The notes: generated from the sequence alone by a model not told the origin. DNA of 39,815 nucleotides from a virus (IMGVR_UViG_3300025133_000268:1-39815), one strand, 5' to 3'; counted from the first letter of the stretch, positions 18,961-27,310 are shown. Numbers and translations: made by a program.

Positions 18961-21900
18961 TCAGTTCCCCAGAGCCGCTTTGACGGCTCGCCGCACCACA
19001 GAGACAATCTGATTGGGGTTGTTCCCGTTGATGTAGAAGTTGTTGACCACTCCTCGGCCACCCATGGCTTGACTGATGGCCCCTCCGGGCTTCATTCCGA
19101 GGAACTCGTCGGCTCGGTTGATAGGAGTGATGCGCCCCCCGTTGGACCCACCCCGATAGACGAAGTCCTCTACTCCTTGCTCAAGCTGGGCGAGACGGAA
19201 CTGCAAAGCGGCCTTGGCCGCCGGGGAGGCATCGGTGACAGCCCCCATGGCCGTTCGCAGTTCCGTCTTGCTCATCTTCTGAATCGCGCCGACGCCCTTG
19301 CCGGTAGCCCCCGCGATCTGGGACAGAGCCATGTCTCTGTTGCCTGCGTTGATGGCCTCGATGATCTGCTTTGAGGTCATCTTCGTCGTGTCTACCATCT
19401 TTGCGGTGTTCTTCTTGCCTCCTTCCACCACCTCGCTGGCCTGCTCTTGCGAGGCGCTGTAGAGAGCACCTTCCAGAAGATCGCTGTCTTCTTTGGTGCC
19501 TTCGGCCTCGCCCCAACTGACACCCGGAATCCAGTTCACCATCTCGCTCATAAATGCGCCAACGCCTAACAGTGCGCCCCCTCCGCCTCCGCTGCGCCCG
19601 CCACCGCCCATCCTGTTGCCCATCGCGTCCTGAAGCCCGATTTCCCCGGAGGCCTTTGCCGCTGATGCGCGGCCGAATCGGTTGTAAGATTCAACGTCCG
19701 TGAAATCCGAGCGGTCATATTTGCCAACAATCCGACCGGCCTTGGTGTCGCTTGCCTTCAGTTGATCGTACCGGACTCCCGCTATGGCACTGTCGGTGGA
19801 GGTGCCTGCCAACGCAGCCGTATATCCAGCTTGGTGTTGCTCCGCGATCTGCTCCCGATGGATAACGCTGCCAAGTCTTTTCACTTGTACTTTCTTCGTT
19901 TCTGCGGCAAGCAGGTCATCGAAGCCGGTCGTGTCGTCGGTAATGCCGCGTTGCTTGAGGGCCTCCTTCGCCTCCGCTTGGAAGTCTTTTCCGCTCGACT
20001 TTTCATACGCCTCCCTTGCTGCTGCGGCGTCTTTTGCGTAGGCTTGCGAGGACTCCATAAACTTGTCTATCTCCGACGTATCCACCTCATCCCCGGCCCA
20101 CCATGTGATGACCGCATAGACTTTCTCCAGCATCCCGCCGATCTTGTTCTTGAGAGTCTGACCAATACTGGTGATCTCCAACAACTGCTGACGGGCGATC
20201 TTCTCCATCTCGGGGAGAGATGCTTCTCGGGCTTTCTCCAACGCCTCCTTATCCGTCGAAGATAGGTGCATATCACCCTTCGCAATAGCCACGGCGATGT
20301 CCTCCGCAGTGATGGAGTCTGCCTCCACCCCCCGGTCCCGAGCGATTCGGGCCGCCATACGGTTGGAAATATCCATCATCGCTTCAAGCTCACCTCCGGA
20401 ACGTCCCGTGACGCTCTCGTAGGTGGCTCTGTCCAGATTCTCCATTTCGCCGACGGTTTTATCGCCGAGGATTGAGGCTGCCTCCACGAAGCCGTAGGCC
20501 AACTCGCCCAGATCATCCGCCTGCCCGAGAGCGGTAGCCCGCTGGCCCAGAGTCGCGCCCTCTCGGGTGCCTCGCTGCGCTCGGGAGAGCTTCCCGAGGC
20601 GAATCGCAATCGCTTCGCCGCCCTCTCCCGCTGCGGAAGCCACAATCTCTTGGATTCGCCCAAGTTCGGCTCCCTTGAGGCCGCCAACGTCCAACTTGCC
20701 GTTTTTGAGAAGACCCATGCTCTTGAGGGCACCCATCGCCCCCTTTCCTCCGACAGCAGTTCTCAGATCAGCCAAGAAGTTATCGGTCTGCCTCTCGGCC
20801 ATAGCCCCCACCACGGCCCGGCCCGAACTCCCCGCAGTCATCACAGAGCGCATCCGATCAGTGTGGCCCATGTCCCTAAACCGGCCACTGAACTTGGTCA
20901 TTTCCTTGGCCATGTCTTCCCCCAATATGTCTGTCATGGCGATAAGAAGCTCTGCCGTGTCCTCCATGCGGAAGTTCATCAACGCCATGGCCGAGGTCGC
21001 CTCATTGATAGAAGTGAAGAACCCCCGCATGGACATGTTGGCAAGCTGGGCGGACCCGAAGATGCCCCCCAAGGCCTCTTGAACCCCTAAGAAGTTCTGA
21101 CCCATGTCTCGGAAAAGCATGTTGGTGAAAGAGGCTATTTCTTCCCCTTGCACCCCAAAAGCTGTGGAGGCTTTGATGGCTTGCTGGGCGACTGCGGTGT
21201 AGGCCGTCAAGTCATCATGGGCGAAGCTCGCATACTGCCGCATCTCACGGAAGGTAAGCCCCACCTCATTAAAAGACCCCAGCATCTTTGTCACTTCATC
21301 ATTGGTCACCCGGAGACTCGTGGCCACATTTTGTGAGGCTTGTCGGAGATTCGCAAGCCCCCTCCCCAATGAAGTGCTGCCTCCCCCCACAATGTCCATC
21401 GCCGAACCCGATTCCAGCAGCGCCTTGTTCATGTCCTTGGCTCGCCCGTAAGCCATCCCAAAGACAGCCACAACCGCTGCGAGACCGGCCACCACCCCGG
21501 CAATCGCCCCAGCAGCCGCACCAAGGGCCATCGCCCCCTTGCCGAGCATGGCAATCATCTTGTTGCTGCTACCGGCCATTTTGCCGCCCTTCGCCACCAA
21601 ACCGGGAGCGGCTTCCTTCAATCCTCCTCCGGCACTCTTGAGCATCTGGGAAGGGTCAACACTGCCACCGCTGGCAAAGATGCCTTCCAGCGTGGCCCCG
21701 AAGCCCTTACCAATCTTCTCGGTTCGGGTCTCCAGATTGTCGGCCGCCTGCTGCATCCCTCGATCCATGAGATCAACCATGCGTTCTTGGGCGTCCTCTT
21801 GGGTCTGGACGAGCTTCTCTTGGGCCACCTGTTGCGTCCGGATGGAGTCTTGCAGTCGCTTCTGCTCTGCCTTCCACCGCTTCTTGGTTCGATTGGAGTC

Positions 21901-22212
21901 GGCACGGTCTTTGTACGCCTCCACTTTCTCATTCGCCTTCAGAAGCAGAGCGGTTTCGGCCTCAATCTTTCTCTGGCGGGTTTTGAAGTGGTTTTCAAGC
22001 TGATCTGCTTCTTGCTTCGCACCGACCTTCAAGGCGTTGGTGTAGGCCCTTCCGTATTTGGCCTCAATCATCTTCTGGGTGTCCTCAATGGCACCGCCCA
22101 GACCTTTAGCCGCACCACCCGCAGTCGCCTGTTGAATGACGCGCTGGAGATCGGCTTGCCCGGTGATGCTATTCACCATGAAGTCGAGGCCAACTGCTGT
22201 AGTTACGGACAT
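18961..22212 (-). CDS. Tail tape measure protein (1083 aa)
   Basis: Sets tail length and is packed inside the tube during assembly. The sequence shows a charged coiled-coil section (residues about 40-170), then a hydrophobic Gly/Ala-rich membrane-like segment (about 220-260, GAMALGAAAGAIAGVVAG), then long helical stretches with Met- and Ala-rich repeats. It ends with the typical tape-measure signature NNFYINGNNP followed by a short basic helix. At about 1.5 angstrom per residue, the usual rule, it would correspond to a tail of roughly 160 nm. It follows the two chaperone-position genes and precedes the baseplate genes, the standard order. AGGAG lies 6 nt before the ATG. Confidence 0.92.
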   Translation of the reverse strand: MSVTTAVGLDFMVNSITGQADLQRVIQQATAGGAAKGLGGAIEDTQKMIEAKYGRAYTNALKVGAKQEADQLENHFKTRQRKIEAETALLLKANEKVEAYKDRADSNRTKKRWKAEQKRLQDSIRTQQVAQEKLVQTQEDAQERMVDLMDRGMQQAADNLETRTEKIGKGFGATLEGIFASGGSVDPSQMLKSAGGGLKEAAPGLVAKGGKMAGSSNKMIAMLGKGAMALGAAAGAIAGVVAGLAAVVAVFGMAYGRAKDMNKALLESGSAMDIVGGGSTSLGRGLANLRQASQNVATSLRVTNDEVTKMLGSFNEVGLTFREMRQYASFAHDDLTAYTAVAQQAIKASTAFGVQGEEIASFTNMLFRDMGQNFLGVQEALGGIFGSAQLANMSMRGFFTSINEATSAMALMNFRMEDTAELLIAMTDILGEDMAKEMTKFSGRFRDMGHTDRMRSVMTAGSSGRAVVGAMAERQTDNFLADLRTAVGGKGAMGALKSMGLLKNGKLDVGGLKGAELGRIQEIVASAAGEGGEAIAIRLGKLSRAQRGTREGATLGQRATALGQADDLGELAYGFVEAASILGDKTVGEMENLDRATYESVTGRSGGELEAMMDISNRMAARIARDRGVEADSITAEDIAVAIAKGDMHLSSTDKEALEKAREASLPEMEKIARQQLLEITSIGQTLKNKIGGMLEKVYAVITWWAGDEVDTSEIDKFMESSQAYAKDAAAAREAYEKSSGKDFQAEAKEALKQRGITDDTTGFDDLLAAETKKVQVKRLGSVIHREQIAEQHQAGYTAALAGTSTDSAIAGVRYDQLKASDTKAGRIVGKYDRSDFTDVESYNRFGRASAAKASGEIGLQDAMGNRMGGGGRSGGGGGALLGVGAFMSEMVNWIPGVSWGEAEGTKEDSDLLEGALYSASQEQASEVVEGGKKNTAKMVDTTKMTSKQIIEAINAGNRDMALSQIAGATGKGVGAIQKMSKTELRTAMGAVTDASPAAKAALQFRLAQLEQGVEDFVYRGGSNGGRITPINRADEFLGMKPGGAISQAMGGRGVVNNFYINGNNPNQIVSVVRRAVKAALGN

Positions 22213-22246
22213 GGAGTTCTCCTACCCTCGGACACCCATAGAGAGA

Positions 22247-23476
22247 TTATGACTTGAGCGTGGGTTTCCTTCGGCTGATTTTGTCTTGGAGGGATTCAGG
22301 ACCCTTGTTCTCTGCCCCGCTGTCGGGGGCCGAAGTTGGCCCAGCATCGGCAGCTTCGGGGCGTCCTTGGGCACCGAGCCAGCCCGGTTTGATTTCCGTG
22401 CTGATGTAACGGTCGAAGGCCGGATCGTGCCCCGCTGGTTGAGCCTCATGGGTAGTACGCCGCTGAAGCACCTCGGGGTTGAGTTCCCGCAACTGCTCCG
22501 CCGTGTACCCGACGAGAGAGGTTTGACCCTCCAACCCTTCCTGCATCCGCTCCGCCAAAGCATCTCGGAGAGCGGCCCTGCGTTCGTCTTCCCGCTCTTT
22601 CTTGATGGCCATGCTGTGGGCCTTGTATGCGTCCACCACCATGTCGTGGTAGTCCTTCTCCCCACGCATGGCACGCATCAGTTCCTCTTGCATCTCGTCC
22701 ACGGTCTGGGACGCATGGACCTTGGGGACCTCGTACTCCGTGTCGCCCACTTTGATGAAAACAGGGGCTTGTTCCGAGCGTTCCCCTTGAATGATCCAGT
22801 TCACCGCATCTTCAATGACCCGACGACGACGGTCTTCCCGGCTTCGCTCCCATTTCTCGATGGATTTGCGAAGTGACTTCGCCCCCTTGCCGGACATTGA
22901 TCCCACCAGAGCAATAGTGTGACCCCACTGGTTGTTCTCTGCTTCAAAGTCATCTTGGCCACGGTTATGGGCGTCCCACAACCGTTGGATAAGAGTCGGC
23001 TCACCGCTAAGGGGGGGCTTGGTGTGCCACAGTGAGCGGGAGAACTTTTCGCATGAGTAGGCTTCTACAATCTTGAGCGCCCTTGCCACTCGATTGCGGA
23101 TGCCAATGACGGTGGCAAAGAGAGCTTCGACCCATTCGTAGCGCAGGTTTTTAGCCCATGTGTGAAACACATAGTAGGCATCGTTTCCCCGGGGGGTGCC
23201 GTCGATGATGAAGCCATCAATCATCCACACAGAAGTGGCGATATACCACCGCTTCCAATCCAAACCGTTGGCACCATCAAGACGGTGAAGCATCGGAATG
23301 GTGCGCGTGCCGTCCAATGACCGGAAGACTATCGAAACGCCATCCACGACCAAGGTATGCGTCAAAAACCCCGGAGTGATGAGGTCTTCTACATCCTTGT
23401 ATAAGGGTCTGCGCCGGTCTGCTTCTTCAAGGAGAGCTTTCTCGGCGGCCTCTTTTTCAAGAGCCTCCCGATCCAT
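22247..23476 (-). CDS. Probable tail assembly chaperone-position protein (409 aa)
   Basis: I do not recognise a family by motif. It lies between the tail tube and the tape measure, the place of the G/GT or gp24/gp26-type chaperones that load the tape measure. The N-terminal 30 residues are a charged helix rich in Glu and Ala. Residues about 35-190 look globular, with several Trp and Tyr residues. Residues about 195-330 are strongly charged helices (KWERSREDRRRRVIEDAV, KKEREDERRAALRDALAERM). The tail is Pro/Gly/Ala-rich and ends in a basic KISRRKPTLKS. It is larger than most chaperones. No slippery heptamer joins it to the previous gene; they are separated by 11 bp. Confidence 0.6.
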   Translation of the reverse strand: MDREALEKEAAEKALLEEADRRRPLYKDVEDLITPGFLTHTLVVDGVSIVFRSLDGTRTIPMLHRLDGANGLDWKRWYIATSVWMIDGFIIDGTPRGNDAYYVFHTWAKNLRYEWVEALFATVIGIRNRVARALKIVEAYSCEKFSRSLWHTKPPLSGEPTLIQRLWDAHNRGQDDFEAENNQWGHTIALVGSMSGKGAKSLRKSIEKWERSREDRRRRVIEDAVNWIIQGERSEQAPVFIKVGDTEYEVPKVHASQTVDEMQEELMRAMRGEKDYHDMVVDAYKAHSMAIKKEREDERRAALRDALAERMQEGLEGQTSLVGYTAEQLRELNPEVLQRRTTHEAQPAGHDPAFDRYISTEIKPGWLGAQGRPEAADAGPTSAPDSGAENKGPESLQDKISRRKPTLKS

Positions 23477-23487
23477 CGCTCACCTAC

Positions 23488-24666
23488 TTAGGAGTTGGGC
23501 TTAAAGTTGGGATTCAAAGTCGTGTCGGCAGGGGGCGGGCTTCCCTTCTTCCCCTTTGCTTTTCCCTTGCGCCCACGGGGACTCATCTCCTCGGCGGGGA
23601 GGCGGTACGCATCCACTCCCTCGATACTACCAGCGGGCTGGGCTTGGGAGAGCGGGTCACGAAGGTCTTGGGGTGGGGGAGGTGGGGTCGGCTCCGTTGG
23701 TTGGGGAGGTGGGGTCGGCTCCGTTGGTTGGGGGGGTGGAGTCGGCTCCGCCACTTTCTGCCGGGAGGCGGCTGCGGCGCGTCGCTGCGCTTCCAGAATA
23801 CGCCCCTCTTCGGCGGCGATGACTTCGGCATCTTCCCCGTCCTCAAAGGAAGATCGGATGTCTTCCAACGGTGCCCCTGCTGCCGCAGGGGGAGGGAAGG
23901 TCTCCTCCTCTTGAGGAGGCATTGAATAAGAAGGGGTAGAAGGAGGTGGGGAAGCGGCAGGGATAACCGACTTCCGTTCCGGAGCAGGAGCCTGTGCCGC
24001 CATCCTTTCGGCTTCAGCCTTGGCAGCGGCTCGTTTGAGGTCAGCCTGCATTTCATTTCCGGCCTGAACAAGCTGCGTGATCTGCATCGAAGTGACACTG
24101 GGATCACCCTTGGCTCGGGTTTCCCGGTCAGCCTTGAGTTCCTCCAGCCGCTTCTCGCTCCTTTCGATCTCGGCATCGAGATCGGCGAGAGATTGGCTCA
24201 CCAACTTGTCTGCACGATCAGCAATCCCCTGTACGAGATCCCCGTACTTGGCAAAACAAACGGTGATCATGGCCCGGGACCATGTCTGAACGATTCCGCG
24301 CATCGCGATAGTGCGGGGCACCTGAACCGGAGTGCCGTTATCCAACACCTCTCCCGTGGGTATGCGCTCGACTTCCCGGAGGTCGGTGTCATCCACCTGA
24401 ATCACCGAGTAAGCGATGACCTCAATCCGAAAGCGGTCGAAGTAGTCCATGGCCGCTGCACGGCTCATCTGGTCTTGATTGGAGAGACCCTCCTGCCCCT
24501 GAATCTCATCCAGTACCGAGGCAGCAAACCGCTGGACCTGCACTTCCTCCATGGGAAGCAGGGGGCGGAGGGTGAGGGTGGTCCCCTCTACGTCAAAGGT
24601 CTTCTCATCTCTCCCCACTTGGGAGAGAGGTTCAAAAGCCTGCTTGAGTGAAGTGAGATCCAACAT
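23488..24666 (-). CDS. Probable tail assembly chaperone-position protein with Pro-rich repeats (392 aa)
   Basis: Placed directly downstream of the tail tube. The first 170 residues look like a folded domain (FDVEGTTLTLRPLLPMEEVQ, a short polar start typical of tail-chaperone-like proteins that bind via a beta-rich N-terminus). A coiled coil with many Glu and Arg residues follows (about 165-230). The C-terminal 150 residues are disordered and Pro-rich, with near-exact repeats of the nonapeptide EPTPPPQPT, and the end is basic (RGRKGKAKGKKG). GGAGG lies 6-7 nt before the ATG. Function inferred from order; a virion scaffold or adaptor is the alternative. Confidence 0.6.
   Translation of the reverse strand: MLDLTSLKQAFEPLSQVGRDEKTFDVEGTTLTLRPLLPMEEVQVQRFAASVLDEIQGQEGLSNQDQMSRAAAMDYFDRFRIEVIAYSVIQVDDTDLREVERIPTGEVLDNGTPVQVPRTIAMRGIVQTWSRAMITVCFAKYGDLVQGIADRADKLVSQSLADLDAEIERSEKRLEELKADRETRAKGDPSVTSMQITQLVQAGNEMQADLKRAAAKAEAERMAAQAPAPERKSVIPAASPPPSTPSYSMPPQEEETFPPPAAAGAPLEDIRSSFEDGEDAEVIAAEEGRILEAQRRAAAASRQKVAEPTPPPQPTEPTPPPQPTEPTPPPPPQDLRDPLSQAQPAGSIEGVDAYRLPAEEMSPRGRKGKAKGKKGSPPPADTTLNPNFKPNS
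23678..23752. repeat. 27-bp tandem repeat, about 2.8 copies
   Basis: Two exact 27-bp copies (23678-23704 and 23705-23731) are followed by a diverged third copy. They lie within the Pro-rich tail of the 392-residue protein and encode EPTPPPQPT units on the minus strand. The unit keeps the reading frame, so copy number can change without breaking the gene. Confidence 0.9.
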
Positions 24667-24716
24667 CAGAGTCCTCCATCTGGTTCTGGTGTTTCAGTAC
24701 CACGATGGGAGACTCT

Positions 24717-24742
24717 ACCCCGCTGGAGTCATCCAGCGGGGT
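24717..24742 (-). terminator. Strong hairpin after the tail tube gene
   Basis: A perfect 11-bp GC-rich stem (24717-24727 with 24732-24742) closes a 4-nt loop (GTCA on the plus strand). It lies 12 bp beyond the tube stop and 50 bp before the next start. There is no U-tract on the minus-strand side, so it may be a weak or partial terminator or an RNA-stabilising 3' hairpin. That would let the tube be made in larger amounts than downstream tail proteins. Confidence 0.55.
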
Positions 24743-24753
24743 GGGTCAAGAAA

Positions 24754-25545
24754 TCAAGTGAAGGTGGCTGCGTTGTAGATGTTGGAGGAGAACTGATCGT
24801 TACTTGGATCGTTACCCGTAGCAAGGAACTCACCGTACTGGACCTCGGAGAAGTCGTGTACGTCAGTGATCGTCATTGTCCCCGACTCCATGACCAAAGC
24901 CGTATCCTTCTGGAAGCTCGTGCTCCAATCACCCCACCAGCAACCTTCGTAGTAGGTGATGAGGATCTGGTGCGAGCCGGGCTTGTTGTCCTTACCGTAG
25001 GGGCCACCTCCGCCGAGGTTGCCGCTGTACTCAAGACTGTCGATGGCACCGCTTGTCTGGTTGAACCCGTTTTTGGAGAACTTACCGTCACCGGTAGCAC
25101 CCGGAACGCCATGGTCAGCGATAACCGAGAACACAATCTCCTGCTGCACATCAAAGGGCCAACGATGGTGGCGCAAAGAACGCACAGGACCAGAAACGCC
25201 GGAAGCGTAGCCCGTAGACTGCCACAAGTTGGAGAGGTAAAGCATGGTGCGCTCGACCGAAGCCGTCATCGGCTCGGTGTTGCCCGGCACGAGTTCGGCG
25301 ATGATGTCACCGAAACCGATCCCGCGAACCGGCTCGATGCTACGAGACTCCGAAGGACCGAAGTTGGAAAGAACACCAATCTGGAAAAGAGTTTGCGCTT
25401 TAGTCGCTCCATAGGCCGGAGCCAACACTCGCACCTTCTGGGTAACAACACTACGAGTGTTGGGAGAGGTGCCGAACTTATAGAGTCGGGAGGAACCCTG
25501 TATTCCGTTCTGCGGATTTAGATCGAGGTTGTCGCCAGTAGCCAT
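24754..25545 (-). CDS. Tail tube protein (263 aa)
   Basis: Forms the hollow tail tube. It is a compact beta-rich protein of the right size for a gp19-like tube. It has an N-terminal Asn/Asp/Gly-rich stretch, a central Arg/Ser/Gly section, and many aromatic residues in beta-like alternation (ITYYEGCWWGDWSTSF, a section of MTITDVHDFSEVQYGEF). It is directly upstream of two chaperone-position genes and the tape measure. TGGAGG lies 7 nt before the ATG. A 54-bp gap and the strong hairpin after it fit a highly expressed gene. I find no sheath gene next to it in this window. Confidence 0.75.
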   Translation of the reverse strand: MATGDNLDLNPQNGIQGSSRLYKFGTSPNTRSVVTQKVRVLAPAYGATKAQTLFQIGVLSNFGPSESRSIEPVRGIGFGDIIAELVPGNTEPMTASVERTMLYLSNLWQSTGYASGVSGPVRSLRHHRWPFDVQQEIVFSVIADHGVPGATGDGKFSKNGFNQTSGAIDSLEYSGNLGGGGPYGKDNKPGSHQILITYYEGCWWGDWSTSFQKDTALVMESGTMTITDVHDFSEVQYGEFLATGNDPSNDQFSSNIYNAATFT

Positions 25546-25599
25546 GATGGAGCCTCCAGAGGTGCTGCTTGTTGGCAGCTATAGACGGGGTATTGAGTG

Positions 25600-25983
25600 C
25601 TAACCCCAAGAAGAACGGGTGCCCCCATCATAGGGGCGAGCGAGACCTTCGTCGATTAGAAGGCTGTTGATGTACCCAAACTCATCCGACCACACTTTTA
25701 CCAAAAGACGGCCATACTTGTCGGGTTTAGCTACGGAATGAAGGGTGACCCATTGGTTGAGCACGATCTCACGCAGACGATCCCGGGCTTCATAAGCGAG
25801 CTTCTTTTCAGAAGCGGACTTGGTGCGAATCTCGGGGGTGTCGATGCCCAAGAGCCGACAGGAAGCATGGACCTTAATAGAGAGACCCAGATCAATGTCT
25901 ACCCTGATGGTGTCCCCATCATAAACGGACTGCACCAACGCTCGGTACACATAAGGGGTGGGGACTTCGGGGGTGTCGCTCAT
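25600..25983 (-). CDS. Staphylococcal nuclease-like (SNase/thermonuclease) protein, 127 aa
   Basis: A small Ca2+-dependent nuclease of the micrococcal-nuclease OB-fold family. All main family residues are visible: DGDT at residues 22-25, Arg43 and the IDTPE segment at 47-51 (Asp48, Thr49, Glu51), and DKYGR at 88-92 with the catalytic Arg92. No signal peptide is seen, so it would act in the cytoplasm or be carried in the virion. The ATG at 25983 overlaps the stop of the preceding gene (TGATG), and AGGAG lies 6 nt upstream, which is why I chose it over the longer open frame. Its position just ahead of the tail tube is unusual for a host-DNA-degrading enzyme. Confidence 0.9.
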   Translation of the reverse strand: MSDTPEVPTPYVYRALVQSVYDGDTIRVDIDLGLSIKVHASCRLLGIDTPEIRTKSASEKKLAYEARDRLREIVLNQWVTLHSVAKPDKYGRLLVKVWSDEFGYINSLLIDEGLARPYDGGTRSSWG

Positions 25984-26210
25984 CAGTGGCTCCTCATTTG
26001 ACCTACCAGTTGAACATACTTGTCCCATCCGTGGAGGGTGCCCCCTTGGGAAACAATCCGCGAAGCCTCGCCGTCTTGAAGCGTAGAAGGGATCAGAGTT
26101 CCCCCGTACCCGCTCCCGGCCCACCCAGCTTCTTTCACTCTGGTCTCCAGAGCCCACCGGGTCGCTACCCGGTAAGGGAAAGTGTGGGGGTCATGGCCGT
26201 CGAGTCGCAT
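25983..26210 (-). CDS. Hypothetical protein (75 aa)
   Basis: Unrecognised small protein, probably cytoplasmic, rich in Gly, Arg and Trp (WALETRVKEAGWAGSGYGG). The start is chosen because GGAGGAG lies 5-6 nt before the ATG at 26210. The longer frame upstream reads through a poly-G/C region without protein-like features. It is translationally coupled to the nuclease gene by a TGATG overlap. It is the first gene of this minus-strand tail run. Confidence 0.7.
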   Translation of the reverse strand: MRLDGHDPHTFPYRVATRWALETRVKEAGWAGSGYGGTLIPSTLQDGEASRIVSQGGTLHGWDKYVQLVGQMRSH

Positions 26211-26296
26211 CAAGTCTCCTCCGCCCCCCCCAGCGAAACATAGGAGGAGTACCGAGAAAGGGGGTGGGAAAAGAGTGCGGGCGGGTAAGAGGGGCC

Positions 26297-26565
26297 ATGC
26301 TTCGTAAATACTCATGTGATTGTATCGGCTTTGAGACCATTGGCCCAAATGAGAGCGGGTGGCTTGGTGTGTGGCTCCGTGTGACGCCACGGGGGAGAGG
26401 GACGAACCACCTGTCACGGTCTACAAACGTCCCGGATTGCTGGAGAAAACCAGTGAACCGTGGGATGCCGCCGGGGAGGAGAGATTGCTCCTCCTGTTGG
26501 GCCGCATGGCGGAGCAGGGCCACCAGCTTACCCTTGCACGTTCGATCCTCGCCCCACCGGGGTAG
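26297..26565 (+). pseudogene. Small Cys-containing gene split by an apparent -1 frameshift
   Basis: From ATG 26297 (AGAGGGG upstream) frame 2 reads MLRKYSCDCIGFETIG, then on to GWLGVW. It then becomes implausible (TPRGRGTNHLSRS). Frame 1 opens at 26353 and from about 26380 reads CDATGERDEPPVTVYKRPG and KTSEPWDAAGEERLLLLLG, to a stop at 26565, nine bases before the next start. Joining the two gives about 88 residues of plausible protein. The shift lies between about 26370 and 26400, near a run of five G. A missing base in this genome, a read error or a programmed -1 shift would all explain it. Function unknown. Confidence 0.55.
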
Positions 26566-26573
26566 GGTGGCCT

Positions 26574-26894
26574 ATGGCTGACGACACCAAAAAGGTCATA
26601 GACCTCGACCAACATCGCCTGCGCCTTGCCGGAGAGGGCAAGGACGGAGTACCTGATCTCGACACCGATCCGGTGGCGTACATCGAAGGTATCTGGGGCA
26701 CCGATGCTTATGGCTGGAATGCCGTCATCGTAGATATTGAAGCCATGCGTAGAGGAGGGGAGAACCTTCCGCTGCGTCCCCCCGAGACTTCCTACGAGGT
26801 AGGTTTGCTCATCCGACACATGCGAGCCTTGGCTAACGACATCGCTCGGCAGAGCGGAATGAACCATCTGGTTCGTGAAGAAGACGAACTATGA
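26574..26894 (+). CDS. Hypothetical protein (106 aa)
   Basis: Unrecognised. An acidic protein with a basic start, a compact core with aromatic residues (EGIWGTDAYGWNAVIVDIEAM) and a C-terminal helix ending in an acidic VREEDEL. ATG 26574 is preferred: it lies eight bases after the preceding stop, with a modest AGGGTGG. The longer frame upstream is a Pro/Gly-rich shadow. Its stop overlaps the start of the next gene (ATGA), so they form a short plus-strand operon. Confidence 0.75.
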   Translation: MADDTKKVIDLDQHRLRLAGEGKDGVPDLDTDPVAYIEGIWGTDAYGWNAVIVDIEAMRRGGENLPLRPPETSYEVGLLIRHMRALANDIARQSGMNHLVREEDEL

Positions 26895-27079
26895 ACCCCC
26901 CTGTCTATGCGATTCGATGGAGCACCGACACCGCCAACGGTGAACTCCCTATCGCCTACATTTCTTTGGAGGCGGCCTTGGTGGGTGCGCGACAATGGGA
27001 GAAAGAGATGGTGGCTCAAGAAAAGGCGTCACCCAAACCTTCCGTCGAATACCGTACCGAAGTCTACCGCCTCCGTTGA
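26891..27079 (+). CDS. Hypothetical protein (62 aa)
   Basis: Unrecognised small soluble protein with a beta-strand-like start (VYAIRWSTD) and a helix with Trp and Glu in the middle (GARQWEKEMVAQEKA). The ATG overlaps the previous stop as ATGA. It lies in the same plus-strand operon as the 106-residue protein and the histone-like protein. Confidence 0.65.
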   Translation: MNPPVYAIRWSTDTANGELPIAYISLEAALVGARQWEKEMVAQEKASPKPSVEYRTEVYRLR

Positions 27080-27124
27080 TTCCATTCCGGGGGTCTTCCC
27101 CACTACCCAGACAAGGAGATCTCA

Positions 27125-27304
27125 ATGTCTGTTTCTGATCAGTTGAACGCTATCATCACCAACCTCCAAGCTGCCGTCGAAGACGCAGGGAAGGTAGATT
27201 CTGGAAAAGCAGGTGCCCCCGGCACACGCCTCCGCAAAGTCGCCCAAGAAGCTAAGAAGAGTCTTGATGAGATTCGTAAGGGTGTCCTCGCCGCTCGCGG
27301 ATAA
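27125..27304 (+). CDS. Small basic histone H1-like (Hc1-type) protein candidate, 59 aa
   Basis: Has an excellent AAGGAG site 7 nt before the ATG. The N-terminal half is a helix with a heptad-like pattern (NAIITNLQAAVEDAGKV). A short flexible Gly/Ala/Pro break follows, then a basic helix with the pattern RLRKVAQEAKKSLDEIRK. This arrangement, helix, SGKAGAPG-type break, then lysine/arginine helix, recalls bacterial histone H1-like Hc1 proteins, some of which occur in phages. It lacks the long Lys/Ala/Pro tail of full Hc1. If correct it would bind nucleic acid. Family assignment is from resemblance only. A strong RNA structure region lies directly downstream. Confidence 0.6.
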   Translation: MSVSDQLNAIITNLQAAVEDAGKVDSGKAGAPGTRLRKVAQEAKKSLDEIRKGVLAARG

Positions 27305-27310
27305 CCGAGA

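Noticed and set aside
22247-24666. Programmed -1 frameshift between the two chaperone-position genes
   Set aside because: The genes are separated by 11 bp with separate starts and ribosome sites; no slippery heptamer was found near the end of the first gene.
25546-25599. Promoter before the tail tube gene
   Set aside because: A TATAGC-like hexamer exists, but spacing to any -35-like hexamer is about 20 bp and the match is poor; a phage-specific late promoter cannot be judged from one copy.
26211-26296. Divergent promoter region between minus- and plus-strand genes
   Set aside because: No convincing -35/-10 pair in either direction; only ribosome-site-like purine runs were seen.
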